64,000 nucleotides of DNA from Distichodus sexfasciatus (Eukaryota; Chordata; Actinopteri; Characiformes; Distichodontidae), in the NCBI GenBank assembly GCA_032718565.1, contig JAVGVS010000280.1, positions 1-64,000 of the forward strand, written 5' to 3'. Below the pieces are notes generated by a model, which worked only from the letters and a program-made list of their open reading frames with translations, did not search any database and was not told the DNA's origin. The position numbers were made by a program, and so were the translations under genes. Shown here piece by piece: positions 21,764 to 33,240 of the stretch. Within the stretch, counting starts at the first letter, position 1, and each line of letters starts with the position of its first letter.

Positions 21764-22140
21764 TAGGGCTGGGCAATATAACCGCAAATCAATATCACGA
21801 CTAATGGAGCATTTTACCTCAATTGAGATTAATGAACAGTTATTTTGTTTTGGTTTTTTGGGACAAGGTTTGCATTGTAAATAGGCTGCACCTAGTTGCA
21901 TATATTGTTGTGATTTAAACTAATGGAAGGATACACACAGATGTAGTAGAAAACTGGACAGGGAAGAGTCACGTGACAACACACTTTACTATGTTTAAAG
22001 GGACAGTGTATGAACATGCAATGGGAAAAGTCTTAAAAGAATTAGTTTTTAAAAATGTTAATAACCGTCATGGACAAGATAATGTAGGTTAGAGGTTCAT
22101 CATGTCCATTTGAAAACAATCAATTAATTGCCCAGCTCTA
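21764..22140 (+). mobile_element. hAT-type MITE
   Basis: A 377-bp element with TAGGGCTGGGCAATATAACC at the left and ATTGCCCAGCTCTA at the right, an inverted pair of ends. TCAAAAG occurs on both sides, offset by one base, as a probable decayed target duplication. The interior is AT-rich without a transposase. Confidence 0.75.
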
Positions 22141-22480
22141 TTCAAAAGCCTAATGAGATCCAACTTGATCCAATATCTCCCTCTATATTTATGTCATTGT
22201 AATTGTTTCCACATCAACAAAAGCATGGCCCGAGATTACAGCAACGGAAGTCTGAGCAGACAAACGATGGCGAGTCAAAATCTACCAGCAAGATCCCGTG
22301 CATTGAGAACGTGATTCTTCTCTTTCCGCCAGAAATAATTAGAAGGCGCGAACAAAAAATAAACTGACATTAACGGGCAGGTGCGTGCCAAAGTGAGATT
22401 CAGCAACGCGAACATGACGTAAGGCCAGCAGTGAGTCACTTCTCATTCTGTTATGTTTGAATCTGATGGTTTTTAAATTG
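22141..22480. other. Repeat-free block, possible conserved element
   Basis: Balanced composition, with AGAAATAATTAGAAGGCGCG and similar ATTA-containing words. No gene seen. Confidence 0.22.
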
Positions 22481-22666
22481 GGTCATGTGTGCCGGCACCA
22501 GCTCTTTTCTCCTTCCTCTCCATCCTTCTTCCTTCTAAACGCATAGATACCTTTTCACTCCTCTTTTCGTCTTCCTTTTTTGCAAGCCAGTATGCTTCAA
22601 GATCGCCCTCTTTCTTTCCATCTGATTCGCTTACATAATTAGACCTAAGGAGAAAGGGATAACTGT

Positions 22667-22668
<2 letters not shown>

Positions 22669-22700
<32 letters not shown>

Positions 22701-22754
22701 TGGAGGGGGAAGGAGAGCTGGAGACAGAGAGAGAGAGAGGAGAGAGAGTGGAGG

Positions 22755-22809
<55 letters not shown>
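22669..22809. repeat. GA microsatellite cluster
   Basis: About 140 bp of purine-only strand ending in an uninterrupted (GA)23 at 22762-22808. The minus-strand Leu-Ser frames are artefacts. Such tracts can adopt triplex (H-DNA) structures. Confidence 0.95.
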
Positions 22810-22813
<4 letters not shown>

Positions 22814-22989
22814 TACTCTTTCGAGAAATTTTAGGTTCATAAAAAGCACTTTTTCCTCCAAGTAAAAACTGATGCAAAAAATGCAATCAAAAAAAGCCAA
22901 TGACGTGCATAGTCTGTTCATGCTAAGCTATGGCATTTCACGTCTCTATTTTTAAAAAATAACACTGCTACTTTCTTCTCTTTTTATGC

Positions 22990-23440
22990 TAAAATGGGCT
23001 TCTTTCTCCCTCTCTGTTGTGTGCGTGGCACCAGTTTTCAGACGGCTGCTGCATTTGTTATAGTAAGCATAACCTAATTCTTGTGAGATATGTACTGCGT
23101 TTAATTGCAAGCGCTTTGTCTTTGTCTCTCATTATTTCGCTCAGAAGAGTTGTCTGACAGTGATTAATTCCTTTAACCATCAATAAACAGAAAACTGTTC
23201 GGGAAAAAGCCAAAGTGCCTCTAATTGCTCTCAGCTGCTGACGAAATCTCTACAGTCTATATCTGCATACAAGGGGGCCTGGCCAGACGAAACCCAAATT
23301 ACATGTAATAAGAATTGATGGATTTTCTTGACGTTGTGTTGTGTTAAGATTTGGACTATCAATTGACGTAATCAAATTGGACTTGCATAAAGCAGCTTTT
23401 AAAACAATGCGCCAGCAGGAGAGCACAAGAATGCAGTGAT
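22990..23440. other. Repeat-free block, possible conserved element 23040-23300
   Basis: Contains closely spaced GTTTAATTGCAAGCGC, AGTGATTAATTCC and CATCAATAAACAG words, typical of homeodomain- and Fox-like sites, in DNA without open frames. Conservation is not tested here. Confidence 0.28.
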
Positions 23441-23458
23441 ACTAAGCTTGCACTGTAA

Positions 23459-23522
23459 AGTATATATATATATATATGTATATATACACACCGTATATAT
23501 GATATAAAACATACACACACAT
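23459..23522. repeat. TA/CA microsatellite
   Basis: (TA)n with interruptions at 23460-23500, then CACACACA at 23512-23520. Confidence 0.9.
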
Positions 23523-23573
23523 AACTGGACACATGGTGTGTCCAGAAGACATCTATCCATGAATATAATGTAT

Positions 23574-23740
23574 ATTAGTGCTGTCCTGTTTTAATATTCC
23601 TTAAACGATTAATCTAGCGATTATTTTCCTGATTATTCAACTAATCTAATGACTAATTATTTGATTAGGCAGTTATTTTCCAGATAGTCATTTAATACAA
23701 TAATTCACCTTTCCCCACACACAAAGTTCAAATATATATC
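23574..23740 (+). mobile_element. hAT-like end fragment
   Basis: AGTGCTGTCCTGTTTTAA followed by AAACGATTAATC and repeated GATTA/TAATC words resembles the terminal part of a teleost hAT-like element. The partner end was not found. Confidence 0.4.
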
Positions 23741-24880
23741 CTAAAATATATACATAAATTTTACTGTATTATGATTCTGTTTAGTTTTCTAGCCAAGTCA
23801 AGAAAAAAATATATGTAGAACTTTTAAGAACTGTAGTCAAAACAGAGCAAAAAAAGTTGTAGACTTGTCTGGACCTCTTTATCCAAATAAATCTGACAAA
23901 GAATAAACAACAAATAAAGTCTGAGTAAATCGCCAAGTGATTTTTCTAATCTTACTATGTTCCTGCAATGGCTACTGTACAGCAGTGTAAGACACATCCT
24001 GCAGCACTAATTATCACCACATCAGGATGAAATTCTCTCAATATTATTATTACATTTACAAGTGACAGGTAGTTGGCTGTACTCGTCAGATTTAACCCAG
24101 TGAATTTGTGTCTGGTGCTGCAGATACCGCTTGTCTTTTTTAATATACACACAGTTTCTTTTTCCCACCAACGCCTGATAGAACAGCTGGGATGAAAGTG
24201 GGAGCATCATTTCTAAAGAATTTAGAGGACTTTACATCATCAGGAGAGACTTTAGAAGAGAGACAATAAAAATACAGACAGCGCCTATTTAGCAAATTCT
24301 GGTGATTTCTATGCCATTGGCACACATATAGTCTAAACTTGGCAGCTCAGAGCTCATAGGTAACTCCGTATATCTAAGATTTGTTTCAAATATTCTCCCC
24401 AAAAAATGACTAGCTTTCTTACATAATGCTCGTGAGATGTAGTACAGGAAGAAAGTCTTACAAATCCTTATGAAAACACAACCGTTTCAAAGTAACTCTT
24501 TGGGTTTTTGCGGCAAAGTCAACTATCTGTAAAAACAATCATTTAAATGTCTCTCTCACTTAACAGATGAACCAACAGATTCAGCCTGAAAGCAAGTTCT
24601 TCCTATGAATAAGTGATAAAAAATGTGTAGTATTTGGAATTTATTAAATTATTTTACATAAAGCGCACTGTGCTGTAGATTTTAACCATCTGAATAGAGT
24701 GAAATCTTATGAGATTTATTTGAAAGAGATAGAGAGAAAATACTCTTTAATACTTTTTAAATATTAATTATATTATATTTTCTGGACATTGTCAAACAAT
24801 ATACAATTGCTGATAAACCTGCATCTAAGCTTATAAATAATAAATGATCGTTAAAATTGTTTATTAAAATGGTCAGAGAA
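23741..24880. other. AT-rich single-copy DNA
   Basis: Over 1 kb without recognised repeats. Overlapping minus-strand frames of about 60-65 codons (23955-24325) lack domain or splice support. Confidence 0.35.
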
Positions 24881-24884
24881 AGAT

Positions 24885-25060
24885 GAATGCTGTAAGGCTG
24901 TTATCAAAGTAATCATTGTGTAGTTTGTCCACTAGAAGGTGACACTGCAACTCAACAGGTTGCCTTTGTGTTTTTTAAAAATGTTATTATTACCAAGACC
25001 AGTCAAATGTATAATCTTCTATTTACTGTTTACTATTTTAACACTGCAGTGTGTCAAGTT
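24885..25060. mobile_element. hAT-like internal fragment
   Basis: TAGTTTGTCCACTAGAAGGT plus downstream TTTGTGTTTTTTAAA matches the internal segment at about 4150-4230 and 9488-9530. The ends are not recognisable. Confidence 0.45.
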
Positions 25061-25740
25061 ATCTTGGTGAGGAAAAATACTTACACATGAAAATATTTCT
25101 GTTTCGGGAATAAAAGGAATATCAGGAAATCAATCTATCATCATCAGATGTTTAAACCTCCATTTATTAAAACAGGTATCAGTCTGACAATTCATAGGAA
25201 TTTAAGTATAAATTTAAAGTTATTTTCAGCTCAATCAGCATTTTTACTTTCTATGCAGATTAACTCTCATGTGAAATCAACCTGATCAGTCTGAATTATT
25301 CATGCCTAAACAAGATATTCGAATAATCTGGTTTAAAAATATTGAAATCATATTACTCAGTGTTTCACTAACACTTTATGTTAAAGTAGCCTATGACCTT
25401 AAAGACTACTTAAACCTATAATCAACCTTACTGTTTACTTGTGGACTTGTATAGAAATTATTGTTATGGTGCACTTTTAATAGTAAGAGATGATATTCTA
25501 CTTCTGCCTTTTAGAGACTGCTTTTTGTAATTTACATGTGTGCTAAACTGATAACTTGACTCCAGTTGCTTTGCCAGTCACCGCATTTGAACAAATAGAA
25601 CAAATTATTATGTATGGTTGCACATATACTTCCATGACTGTTTCGCAGAAACCAGTGGTTAAAAAGGGTCTTTTGTACCAAAGAACCAAAGCAGATCTCA
25701 TAGGATCACTGGAGAACCACTTTGCGTTCTAATATTTTTA
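25061..25740. other. AT-rich single-copy DNA
   Basis: Nothing recognised. Confidence 0.35.
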
Positions 25741-25747
25741 AGAATGT

Positions 25748-25813
25748 AGATATACAGAAACAGATAGACAAATAGGTATAGAGACAGACAGAGAGACAAC
25801 TAGACACACAGAC

Positions 25814-25858
<45 letters not shown>

Positions 25859-26080
25859 GAGAGATAGGCAGATGGATGCAGAGATAAATAGACAGACCGG
25901 GCAAGATAAGCACACAGAAAGAAAGACAGACAGATATACAGATCGACAGATACACAGAAAGACAGATAGACAGATACGTAGATAGATGGACAGATATATA
26001 GACAGACACATAGATAGACAGAAACACACAGATACGTAGACAGACACATAGACAGATAAACAGATACATAGACAGATAAC
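25748..26080. repeat. GACA/GATA tetranucleotide block
   Basis: About 330 bp of mixed GACA, GATA and CAGATA units with an internal (GA)18 at 25818-25854. It produces long Cys/Leu/Ser/Val frames on the minus strand (up to 143 residues) that are not genes. GATA/GACA arrays of this kind are known from sex-linked satellite DNA in several vertebrates; whether this one is sex-linked cannot be told. Confidence 0.95.
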
Positions 26081-27340
26081 TGTACTAATTGCACTCCCAT
26101 GTCTCAAGCCCTCTCTCACCACACACACACACCTCACAGTTAGTTAAATCCTGTCCCAGGTTTGATCAATATAGTGCATGGTGAGGCCAGCATGGGGTTT
26201 ATTTCACAGGAGTAACACACTACCCCTAAATGCCATAATCCTGCGATCACCAAGATGACCCCAGGCCTGCAGATCCATTTACTAAAAAATAAGCAGCAGG
26301 AGAAGTGATCACACACAGAGGCCTCCACCTGGTCAGCGCTGGAACACTGACTGTCCACTGCAGGACACAGGCACACCGAGATCGATACGAGGTCACTAAT
26401 GATAGACGAGCAAGAATCTCTTAAGAACTCTGTTCTTTTCTGCACTGGTAAACGAGTGTGAAGTCAGGGCTGAAGATTTATTTAGTTTCCCCAATGCATG
26501 CTTTCTTGATGAACTGTGTGCCTTAAATATCATTACTATCTGCTGTTTAGCAAAGTGATTAGCATTTTATCGCAATCAACCCAAACTGGATATTCAGAAC
26601 CTGATGCAATCTCGCCTATGATGATTACTTAACATTCCCTTCAGCTTTTTTAGCCTGTTTCTCCCTCGACCTCCCATTCACCAAACCTGCTCAAATATAG
26701 CGACAAACAACTCAAACAAACTTATTCTTTTATAAAACACACTCATCCTCTTTTTGCGCTAGTGTTTTTTTAGGTGTAGAAGAATTTGCAAACAAATGCG
26801 ACAAGCCTTTATAAAATGCACAGCTGAACAATCTATCACCAGAAACATCAAAGAGGAAAAGGATTTAGAGAGTTTTTCACAACCCTCAGTCTTGAACACG
26901 GGCTGTTTAAACTCCACACTGATCTAAACCCGACAAAAGAAAGCACTTAAAAGTTTTATAAAGTGCAAAAATTATATCCTACCTTTGTAAAATAAAGTTT
27001 TATCGCGTCAGACACGTAGTTTGTTTACGTTTATATTCAGACACGCCTCCATGATTAGCTGAACTCAGGTGCGCGGTCACGTGGTTCAGACTGAGCTGAG
27101 TCAACTTAGGTCTAACCTGAGCTGATGAAATCCCTATAGTAACTCTTTTAACAATATATCATCTAACTAACTTTATATTAACACGTACATATGCTTTTAT
27201 TTAAGCTATAACCTTATTCATACTTTTAATTCGTTTTAGTTTCACGATTAGTCTTACTCTGAATGAATGACACTTAAAACGCGAGAAGGTTGCGTAAAAA
27301 TAAACATTTGTCCAGCAGAGGGCAGTCTGAAAATTTCATT
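26081..27340. other. Single-copy DNA
   Basis: Moderate GC at 26140-26450 and 27000-27120. The 101-codon minus-strand frame at 26140-26445 has no recognised domain. A short GATATTCAGAACCTGATGCA near 26590 resembles an internal piece of the hAT-like element at 13715-14106. Confidence 0.35.
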
Positions 27341-27352
27341 CTCAGAAATATT

Positions 27353-27439
27353 CTTGATATTATGGCATTATTAGCATAAATTATATATATTAATTTGAAG
27401 TTTCAATATATTCAGAGTTCATAAATGCTTCATATAGTA

Positions 27440-27489
<50 letters not shown>

Positions 27490-27536
27490 CCAAAGTAAGA
27501 TATTATAATTTATACTAATAATGCCATAATATCAAG
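27353..27536. mobile_element. Small palindromic element with TA core
   Basis: The left arm, starting CTTGATATTATGGCATTATT (27353), is an almost exact inverted copy of the right arm at 27497-27536 (over 30 matching positions; one C/T difference visible, with arm ends fading). A (TA)n core of about 60 bp fills the centre (27424-27488). The sequence folds into one long hairpin. It may be a MITE or a spontaneous palindrome; no target duplication was seen. Confidence 0.8.
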
Positions 27537-28310
27537 TAAATGTAAATGTGGTGCATAATGAAGTCAGATTTTGTAGAAACTTGGCAGTTTTGGAGTCTGG
27601 ATAACCACAGAATGCATTTATTTTTTAGATTCCGCATATTACAGAAGATAGACAAAGACACATGAGAATATTTAAAGTAACAAAAGGAAAGTTTTAATAG
27701 AAGTAGGGAAGTTAGTTGAGTTAGCATATTAGCTAGTTGCATATTTTAAACAATGGGTTGCTGTTTAGGAACTAACCATAGTTAGCATATATTTGATAGT
27801 TTATATATATGGTTTGCAAATATTTGAATAGGCTTGACATGGCTACATAATGAAGTATATTCAAATACATGAGACTGCTTAGACTGGTATTATTAATAGT
27901 ATAATTATCAATGAGTTTCAACCCTGTAAACAAATAATTTTTATGATGATTTATGGAAGACTAATGATTCAGGAGATCATCAAGAGTGTTGAGTAGGAAT
28001 CTATATCTGTTCATTTTAAGGTGTTTCTAATTATCTGTAGAGAGAATAAGAGAAAAAATAGTATGATTTTTCAAAGGAAAATATGTATTTAGCATAAAGT
28101 TTTCCCTATCTTATGTCATGCAAGTAAAGTAATTAAGAAGAGTGGGTGTTTAATTTGTCATCATAATGTCATTGCAAAAACAACAGCATAAACAATATGC
28201 CATCATACCTGTGAAACAAGATATAAATGAATGTTTAAAAATGATTTCAGCCAAAGGTATGGCACACGTCAAATTTACTGTATGCTATAAATAACGAGGG
28301 ATTACATGAA
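27537..28310. other. AT-rich single-copy DNA
   Basis: Nothing recognised. Confidence 0.4.
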
Positions 28311-29190
28311 TAATTTTGATTGCAGGCGTTCAGCTCCGTCCGGCCAGGTTCTTCTCTCTTTGTTGTGGCGACCGTGTGAAGTTCTAACGCGGCTTTCTCG
28401 GCATCGTCCTATTTGAAGTAGACGTGATGAGATCCGCATACTTTTATAAACCGGGAAAATGTGTTTGAATTATGTTGATATATTTGCGGGAGTGTCGGAA
28501 AAGCGGGAGCAGGCCGGCGTTCAAAGCCAAGCGACGTGTCACTGCTCAGAGTCAACAGGAATAAATCTGCATAAATAAGTCGCGCCTTTTCTTCAGAAGC
28601 CAACCAACATAAAAAATATTGCTTTTATCAACAGCTTACCTCCTACCTCGGCCAAAAATTGCCTATCATTCGTAAACTCTACCTCTGAACAATAACCTCG
28701 CAACCAACCGAGCACTTATCGGTCCAAGTTGATTGTGAGCTCGGACTCTGGCTTGATTAAGAATAGCGCCGACCGCAAAAGAGCAAACACACTTATCAGA
28801 TAGTGGCACGAAAAATAAGAAAAATAACCCCAAACACCATCCAACTCCCTCCGTTCTCCCCCTACATCCCCCCTTTTTTCGGAGTGAGCAGTGGAGGGGA
28901 GGACAGATAAGTGTTGGAATGAGCAACAGCCTGTCAAGATGGCGCTAGATAAATAGAACACAGCATAGTCCTCAGCACCGGCAATCGGCCGTCCTTAAAG
29001 CCAAGGAAGGGAGGTAATGAAGGCGGACAAGGTTACACTCGGACCCCTCATCTTTTCGCTTGGTAATATGTTTTGGCCAGTTTTTAGGAGCAAGGGAAGG
29101 AGTCAAGGTCGGAGACGGCAGGAGTTGAGGGCCTGCACATCTTGGCGAAGCTGCAATGAAATATAGAACAAGTTTGCGCTACATGGTGGC
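28311..29190. other. GC-raised repeat-free block, possible conserved element
   Basis: CpG-containing DNA, clearly richer in G+C than its flanks. Minus-strand frames of 64-86 codons (28409-28961) overlap one another and show no domain. A promoter-like or enhancer-like role is possible but untested. Confidence 0.25.
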
Positions 29191-29230
29191 CGAAAAAGCT
29201 AAATGTCATTTAAAATGGTAAAGAATGCAA

Positions 29231-29767
29231 GCTTGTATACATGTTTTTGATACTTACACTTGTTCACGAGTTCTGTCCATTTTTTGATCCTGTTTTCACA
29301 CGACAGTCAACACTGTTCTCATGTCACCACAGACCGCCTCACTGAACACACACTCCTTCAACCGGCACTCGTCTTTTTCATACTTTCATCATCACTGGTT
29401 CTTTCCCTATTCACGTCAGTGCATTTAATTAAAGTCTTTCTACTCGGACAGTTTTCATGTCACAGCTACAAAACTTGAGCAATCACATTGGTGTTTGGAG
29501 CTGCATTTCCACAACAAAATGCCAGTGTAATTGCTCAGGTTTGGAGCTGACATTAAAACTGGTCGTGTAGAAAGATTATGATTAAAATGCATTAAAGTGA
29601 ATGGGGAAAGATGAGCACAGGTCGTTACGGATACAGATATGCGAAGAGGCCCATGATCCACGGAGTTCAGCGGCGAAATTTGAGCTCAGTGTAAGTCTAT
29701 GGGGAAAAACGGACAAAAAATTGACAACTCGTGAACGAGTGCATGTATCAAAAACGTGTGTACAAGC
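29231..29767. mobile_element. Foldback element with about 250-bp inverted arms
   Basis: The left arm (29231-29493) and right arm (29521-29767) are imperfect inverted copies over nearly their whole length around a 27-nt loop. The outer ends are GCTTGTATACATGTTTTTGA and its complement ending GTGTACAAGC, and the inner ends are CTTGAGCAATCACATTGG and CCAGTGTAATTGCTCAGG. No coding frame. A single arm of the same family lies at 18715-18852, showing it is a mobile family and not a one-off palindrome. No clean target duplication was recognised. Confidence 0.85.
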
Positions 29768-29789
29768 ATCCCAACACTGCAAATAGGAC

Positions 29790-30260
29790 GCATGTTTTAA
29801 AGCGCACAACCTGTAGGAGGAATAGCGGTCAGAAAAAGCGTGGAATAAAAATCAGATAACAAAATGTGAGCGCTCACCGCAAACACAGAGTAAATCATTA
29901 AGATAATAATAACTTGCCAAACTAAATTACTTTCTCCGCCAAGACCTAGAGCACTTACAAAACACGTAACAACAGAAAAAATCCATGAGAATGCAGGCCA
30001 TATTTTCGCCATAACATTCCACCAAAGATGTTGGATATTTGAACCGGGCACACAAACCATCAAGGTCACAGCTAAAGCACCCCTTTTGGCCTTTTGGACT
30101 TTCTTTTGTGCAGAAGGCAAAGTGGCAATAAAACAAGTGCTAGGAGGGTGACGTAAGTGTTAATGAAGATTTTTTATATTTTCCCCGAATTTGTCGCAGT
30201 TTGCAGACAGAGGTGAAGTTGCGCACTGTGGCTTCACACCTCTATAAATAAACGTGTGTG
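29790..30260. other. Unassigned DNA with minus-strand frame 29797-30120
   Basis: A 107-codon minus-strand frame begins MPSAQKKVQKAKRGALAVTL and has two hydrophobic stretches, but there is no recognised family, splice signal or promoter. It starts shortly after the foldback element and may be part of a larger mobile element. Treated as unassigned. Confidence 0.25.
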
Positions 30261-30679
30261 TGGAATCGCGGCGGCTGGTGAGAAGCATGAGATCTGTGTT
30301 AATGAGCGCTGAGGAGCCAGAACTTCAACAGTATCTCTCCTTTTCTTTGTCTTCGCTTGTTAACTTTCCCCAGATTTTATTCCCTCATTTTCTGAAATAT
30401 TATGACTTTATATTATTCCGGAAAAGTCAATGTACACTCCGGTCCGCCTCTCTTCAAATATAAGTTTTTGTTCGTAGTTTATTATCTTGTACCAAAAATG
30501 GTCTGTTTCCTAGCAAGCAGCGTTGCAAATAGTTCAATGAATTGCATATCTGGATTGGAATGTACATTTTAAGAAAACAGATAACCTTTTTATTAGGGAA
30601 AAACAACGTACAGTCCAATCTGGCTCTAGCAATATTAGTACAGTTTTAGTTTAAAGTTTTTAGAATCTTTTTAGTTTAT
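30261..30679. other. AT-rich single-copy DNA
   Basis: GTACACTCCGGTCCGCCTC (30431) and GTACAGTCCAATCTGGCTC (30609) form a diverged direct repeat about 178 bp apart. Otherwise nothing recognised. Confidence 0.4.
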
Positions 30680-30687
30680 GTTCAAAG

Positions 30688-31915
30688 TAGGGATGCACCG
30701 ATACCACTTTTTTACAAACCGATACGAGTATTTTTATTTGTGTACTTGCCCAGTACCGATACCGATACTTCTTAGATTCTTAGATGTAATTAATTGGGAG
30801 GCAGATTTTATTTTCTCCTTTGCAGATTATAATAAGGCTATAATAAGGTTAAATATCAAATCATTAACACAAGGCTATTCCACGCCAAAAATAAACAGAT
30901 CTTTCTGGTTGTAACAAAAAAGTGTCATCACATTAGACAAAATGTAAATATAAGCAGATAAATGAAATGAAATGTACTGCATAGTTAACACAGGCAACTT
31001 AAAAGTCAGCAAAACTTACTCTGTTGACACATTCAGGGCTCCAGACAAAAGAAAGAAGTTAGGAGCCTGGCTTATATTTACATTATGACTAATGCTTCCT
31101 CGATTTTGATTGGCTAGCAAGAGAGAAGTGATATTGACAATATTGATTGTTCTAGAAGTTGAACGGATTTCAACTTAAAGCATTCTGAACGCTGCGTAAA
31201 AAAAAACTGTCCACCAAACGCTTTTTTTGCGCTGAGAGTGGATCAAAACCTCACTTCCAAAGCACTTTCTCGGCGCTTGTTGTTGCTAAGTTACAAAAAG
31301 CGTCGGGAACTTCCGCGTTCGGTCCTATTTCATATAAACATTGTAGCATCTTCTTTTGAGTTCGGAAGTTTAGATGCCGCTATTCGGCTTCATCGTAACG
31401 CGGTCTTCTTTTACTGTCTATGGATACAGCAGGAATTTTATGTTTATTTATTTATTTTACCCGCAGGGGACACAGTCACAACAGCCACCTTAACTATAAA
31501 GCGTTGCGGGAAACGCTGGTGCTGAGACTATCTGTGCATAATTAAAATCTGTTTCTTGCTTCTTTAAAAACATAAAATAAATCCCTTGGATTGAGAGAGA
31601 CGGTTGCCATTGGCGACTGGAAAGAACAAACTAGTTGGAAAATAAAAATCCAGTTGCACTGGCGAACATTGTAGTCGCCATCTGGAGCTTGTGAGCAGGA
31701 CCTCTGAACCTAAGTTTCAGGATGGTTGTCTCCCCCTGGACACTGAAGTCAGGTAGGACAACAAATTACATCCGCCGACTACGACCAGTTAGTTGTAGCA
31801 AAATACGTTGAGTGGTATCGGTGCGTGGTATCGGCAATTTATTTACGAGTACGAGTATGTTAATCTAGTATCAGCCCGATACCCGATACTGGTATCGGTA
31901 TCGGTGCAACCCTAG
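30688..31915 (+). mobile_element. hAT-type element, 1.23 kb, with 8-bp target duplication
   Basis: Inverted ends TAGGGATGCACCGATACC and GGTATCGGTGCAACCCTA, with repeated CCGATACC/GGTATCGG subterminal words on both sides, are flanked by identical GTTCAAAG at 30680-30687 and 31916-31923. The 1228-bp interior has no frame resembling a hAT transposase. The 95-codon frame at 31238-31525 has no catalytic or zinc-finger motif. It is the largest intact non-autonomous element in the window. Confidence 0.92.
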
Positions 31916-31923
31916 TTCAAAGT

Positions 31924-32860
31924 AACAAATCAGGGTACCATTCCAGTTTATCTTTTTCAGAAGCTGACAGCAAACCGTTTGCTCTGTAAATTTGATCCCG
32001 TTTTGGTAAGGCTGCGCAAAAAAACTAACTAAATAAATAACCTTCCGCTCCTTAATGAACCATTATTTTTCACATTTCTGTCATGGCGGTCTCGCTAAAC
32101 CCAGCTGCGAAGACTCATTTCGAGCCAAATCAATTGCGCCCCGTTTTCCAGTGTTTTCAGTGACGACTTATTTGCAAGCGATTATTTTGGTCGCATACAT
32201 TTCCGAGACCCCCAGAGGGCAGCGCGAAGGGCGTTATTTCTGCAAATGCCATGCCTTAATGAAAAGCCGCCTGCTTTAAAGGGCTACTTTAAAAAAAAAA
32301 AAATTCAGCTTAGGTAAGGTCGGGCCTTTTTTCCGATAAACCCGCTTGGTCATGTCCACCCAGCTCTTTTTAATTAACACGTTAATAAACGCTGGCGTAG
32401 ATTTAAACGACCCTGACATTTCAGACGGTAGGGGATGGAACGGGAATTTGACACTTGCTTTGTTTAGAATTCATTAAAAATACACTGTAGAAATGCTGCT
32501 CATCGGCCATTGTTAATATCTTTGGTTAAGTCAATTGTGTGCAAACGCCACAAATCTTTCCCCATCTCTACTCTTTAATTTTAATTGTAAGATTTTTTTT
32601 TAAAGACTTTAAAAGCTTTTAAAAGTTGTGCTGGCTTTAAATAATTATAATTTTAATTTGTTGGATCCCTGTTTTTATTCACTTTCCTGTTTCAAATATC
32701 TTTTTAAAAACTTGCTGACTTTATTACTTTTTATTTATTGTATCTACGTTCAGCAGAGTGGGGGACGGTATGAGACTCGGGGCTGTAAATTTGTCACTCG
32801 TTAGTAGGAAGTGGGGGGGATAAAAAACAGCATCAACGATCGGCTTCGGGGAATTTATTT
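31924..32860. other. Single-copy DNA
   Basis: Mixed AT-rich DNA with a short A-run at 32290-32301. Moderately GC near 32080-32280. No gene seen. Confidence 0.35.
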
Positions 32861-32864
32861 ACTG

Positions 32865-33240
32865 GTTCCTGTCTGCCGAGACAAACGGATATTTGTGGCG
32901 TGGCGCGGGTCAGCTGGGGTCATTCTGAGATTTAGATTTCCCCGTATAACGTTACGCGCAATTAATGATCTATTTACTTATCGGCCGCGCGTTAGCCCCA
33001 CTTTGGGCGCGGGGTGGCCGGAGCGGGGCAGCTGTGATGGATTTGGGGGCGGAGGAGAGCCATTCGTCAGCGTCCCAGCTTGATGAGTTGTTTGTGTTGG
33101 CGGTGAGGCGCTCCATCTCTCGGACGGAAGGCAGCCTGATTGCTCGACTTCTCCTCCTGACACCCCGTTATACGCCTCCTGCCCGGATTTACACATTCGA
33201 CCGGCTCCCTCTGCGTTTATCAAATGGGATCCGACCTCAC
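32865..33240. promoter_or_regulatory. CpG-containing GC-rich block, possible CpG island
   Basis: GC content rises abruptly, with dense CG dinucleotides (for example GGCCGCGCG and GGGCGCGGGG). It ends sharply at about 33240. Overlapping frames on both strands (81-107 codons) are expected in GC-rich DNA and show no domain. It could mark a promoter or simply an unmethylated block. No TATA box, transcript start or first exon was identified. Confidence 0.3.

Noticed and set aside
22473..22921. 137-residue Leu-Ser rich minus-strand frame
   Set aside because: Crosses the GA microsatellite; low-complexity core with unrelated flanks.
25706..26137. 143-residue Cys/Leu/Ser frame resembling a membrane protein
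   Set aside because: Generated by the GACA/GATA block; no motif beyond the tetranucleotide translation.
29797..30120. 107-residue minus-strand frame with hydrophobic stretches
   Set aside because: No recognised family, start context or splice evidence; it adjoins a mobile element and may be part of one. Kept only as unassigned DNA.
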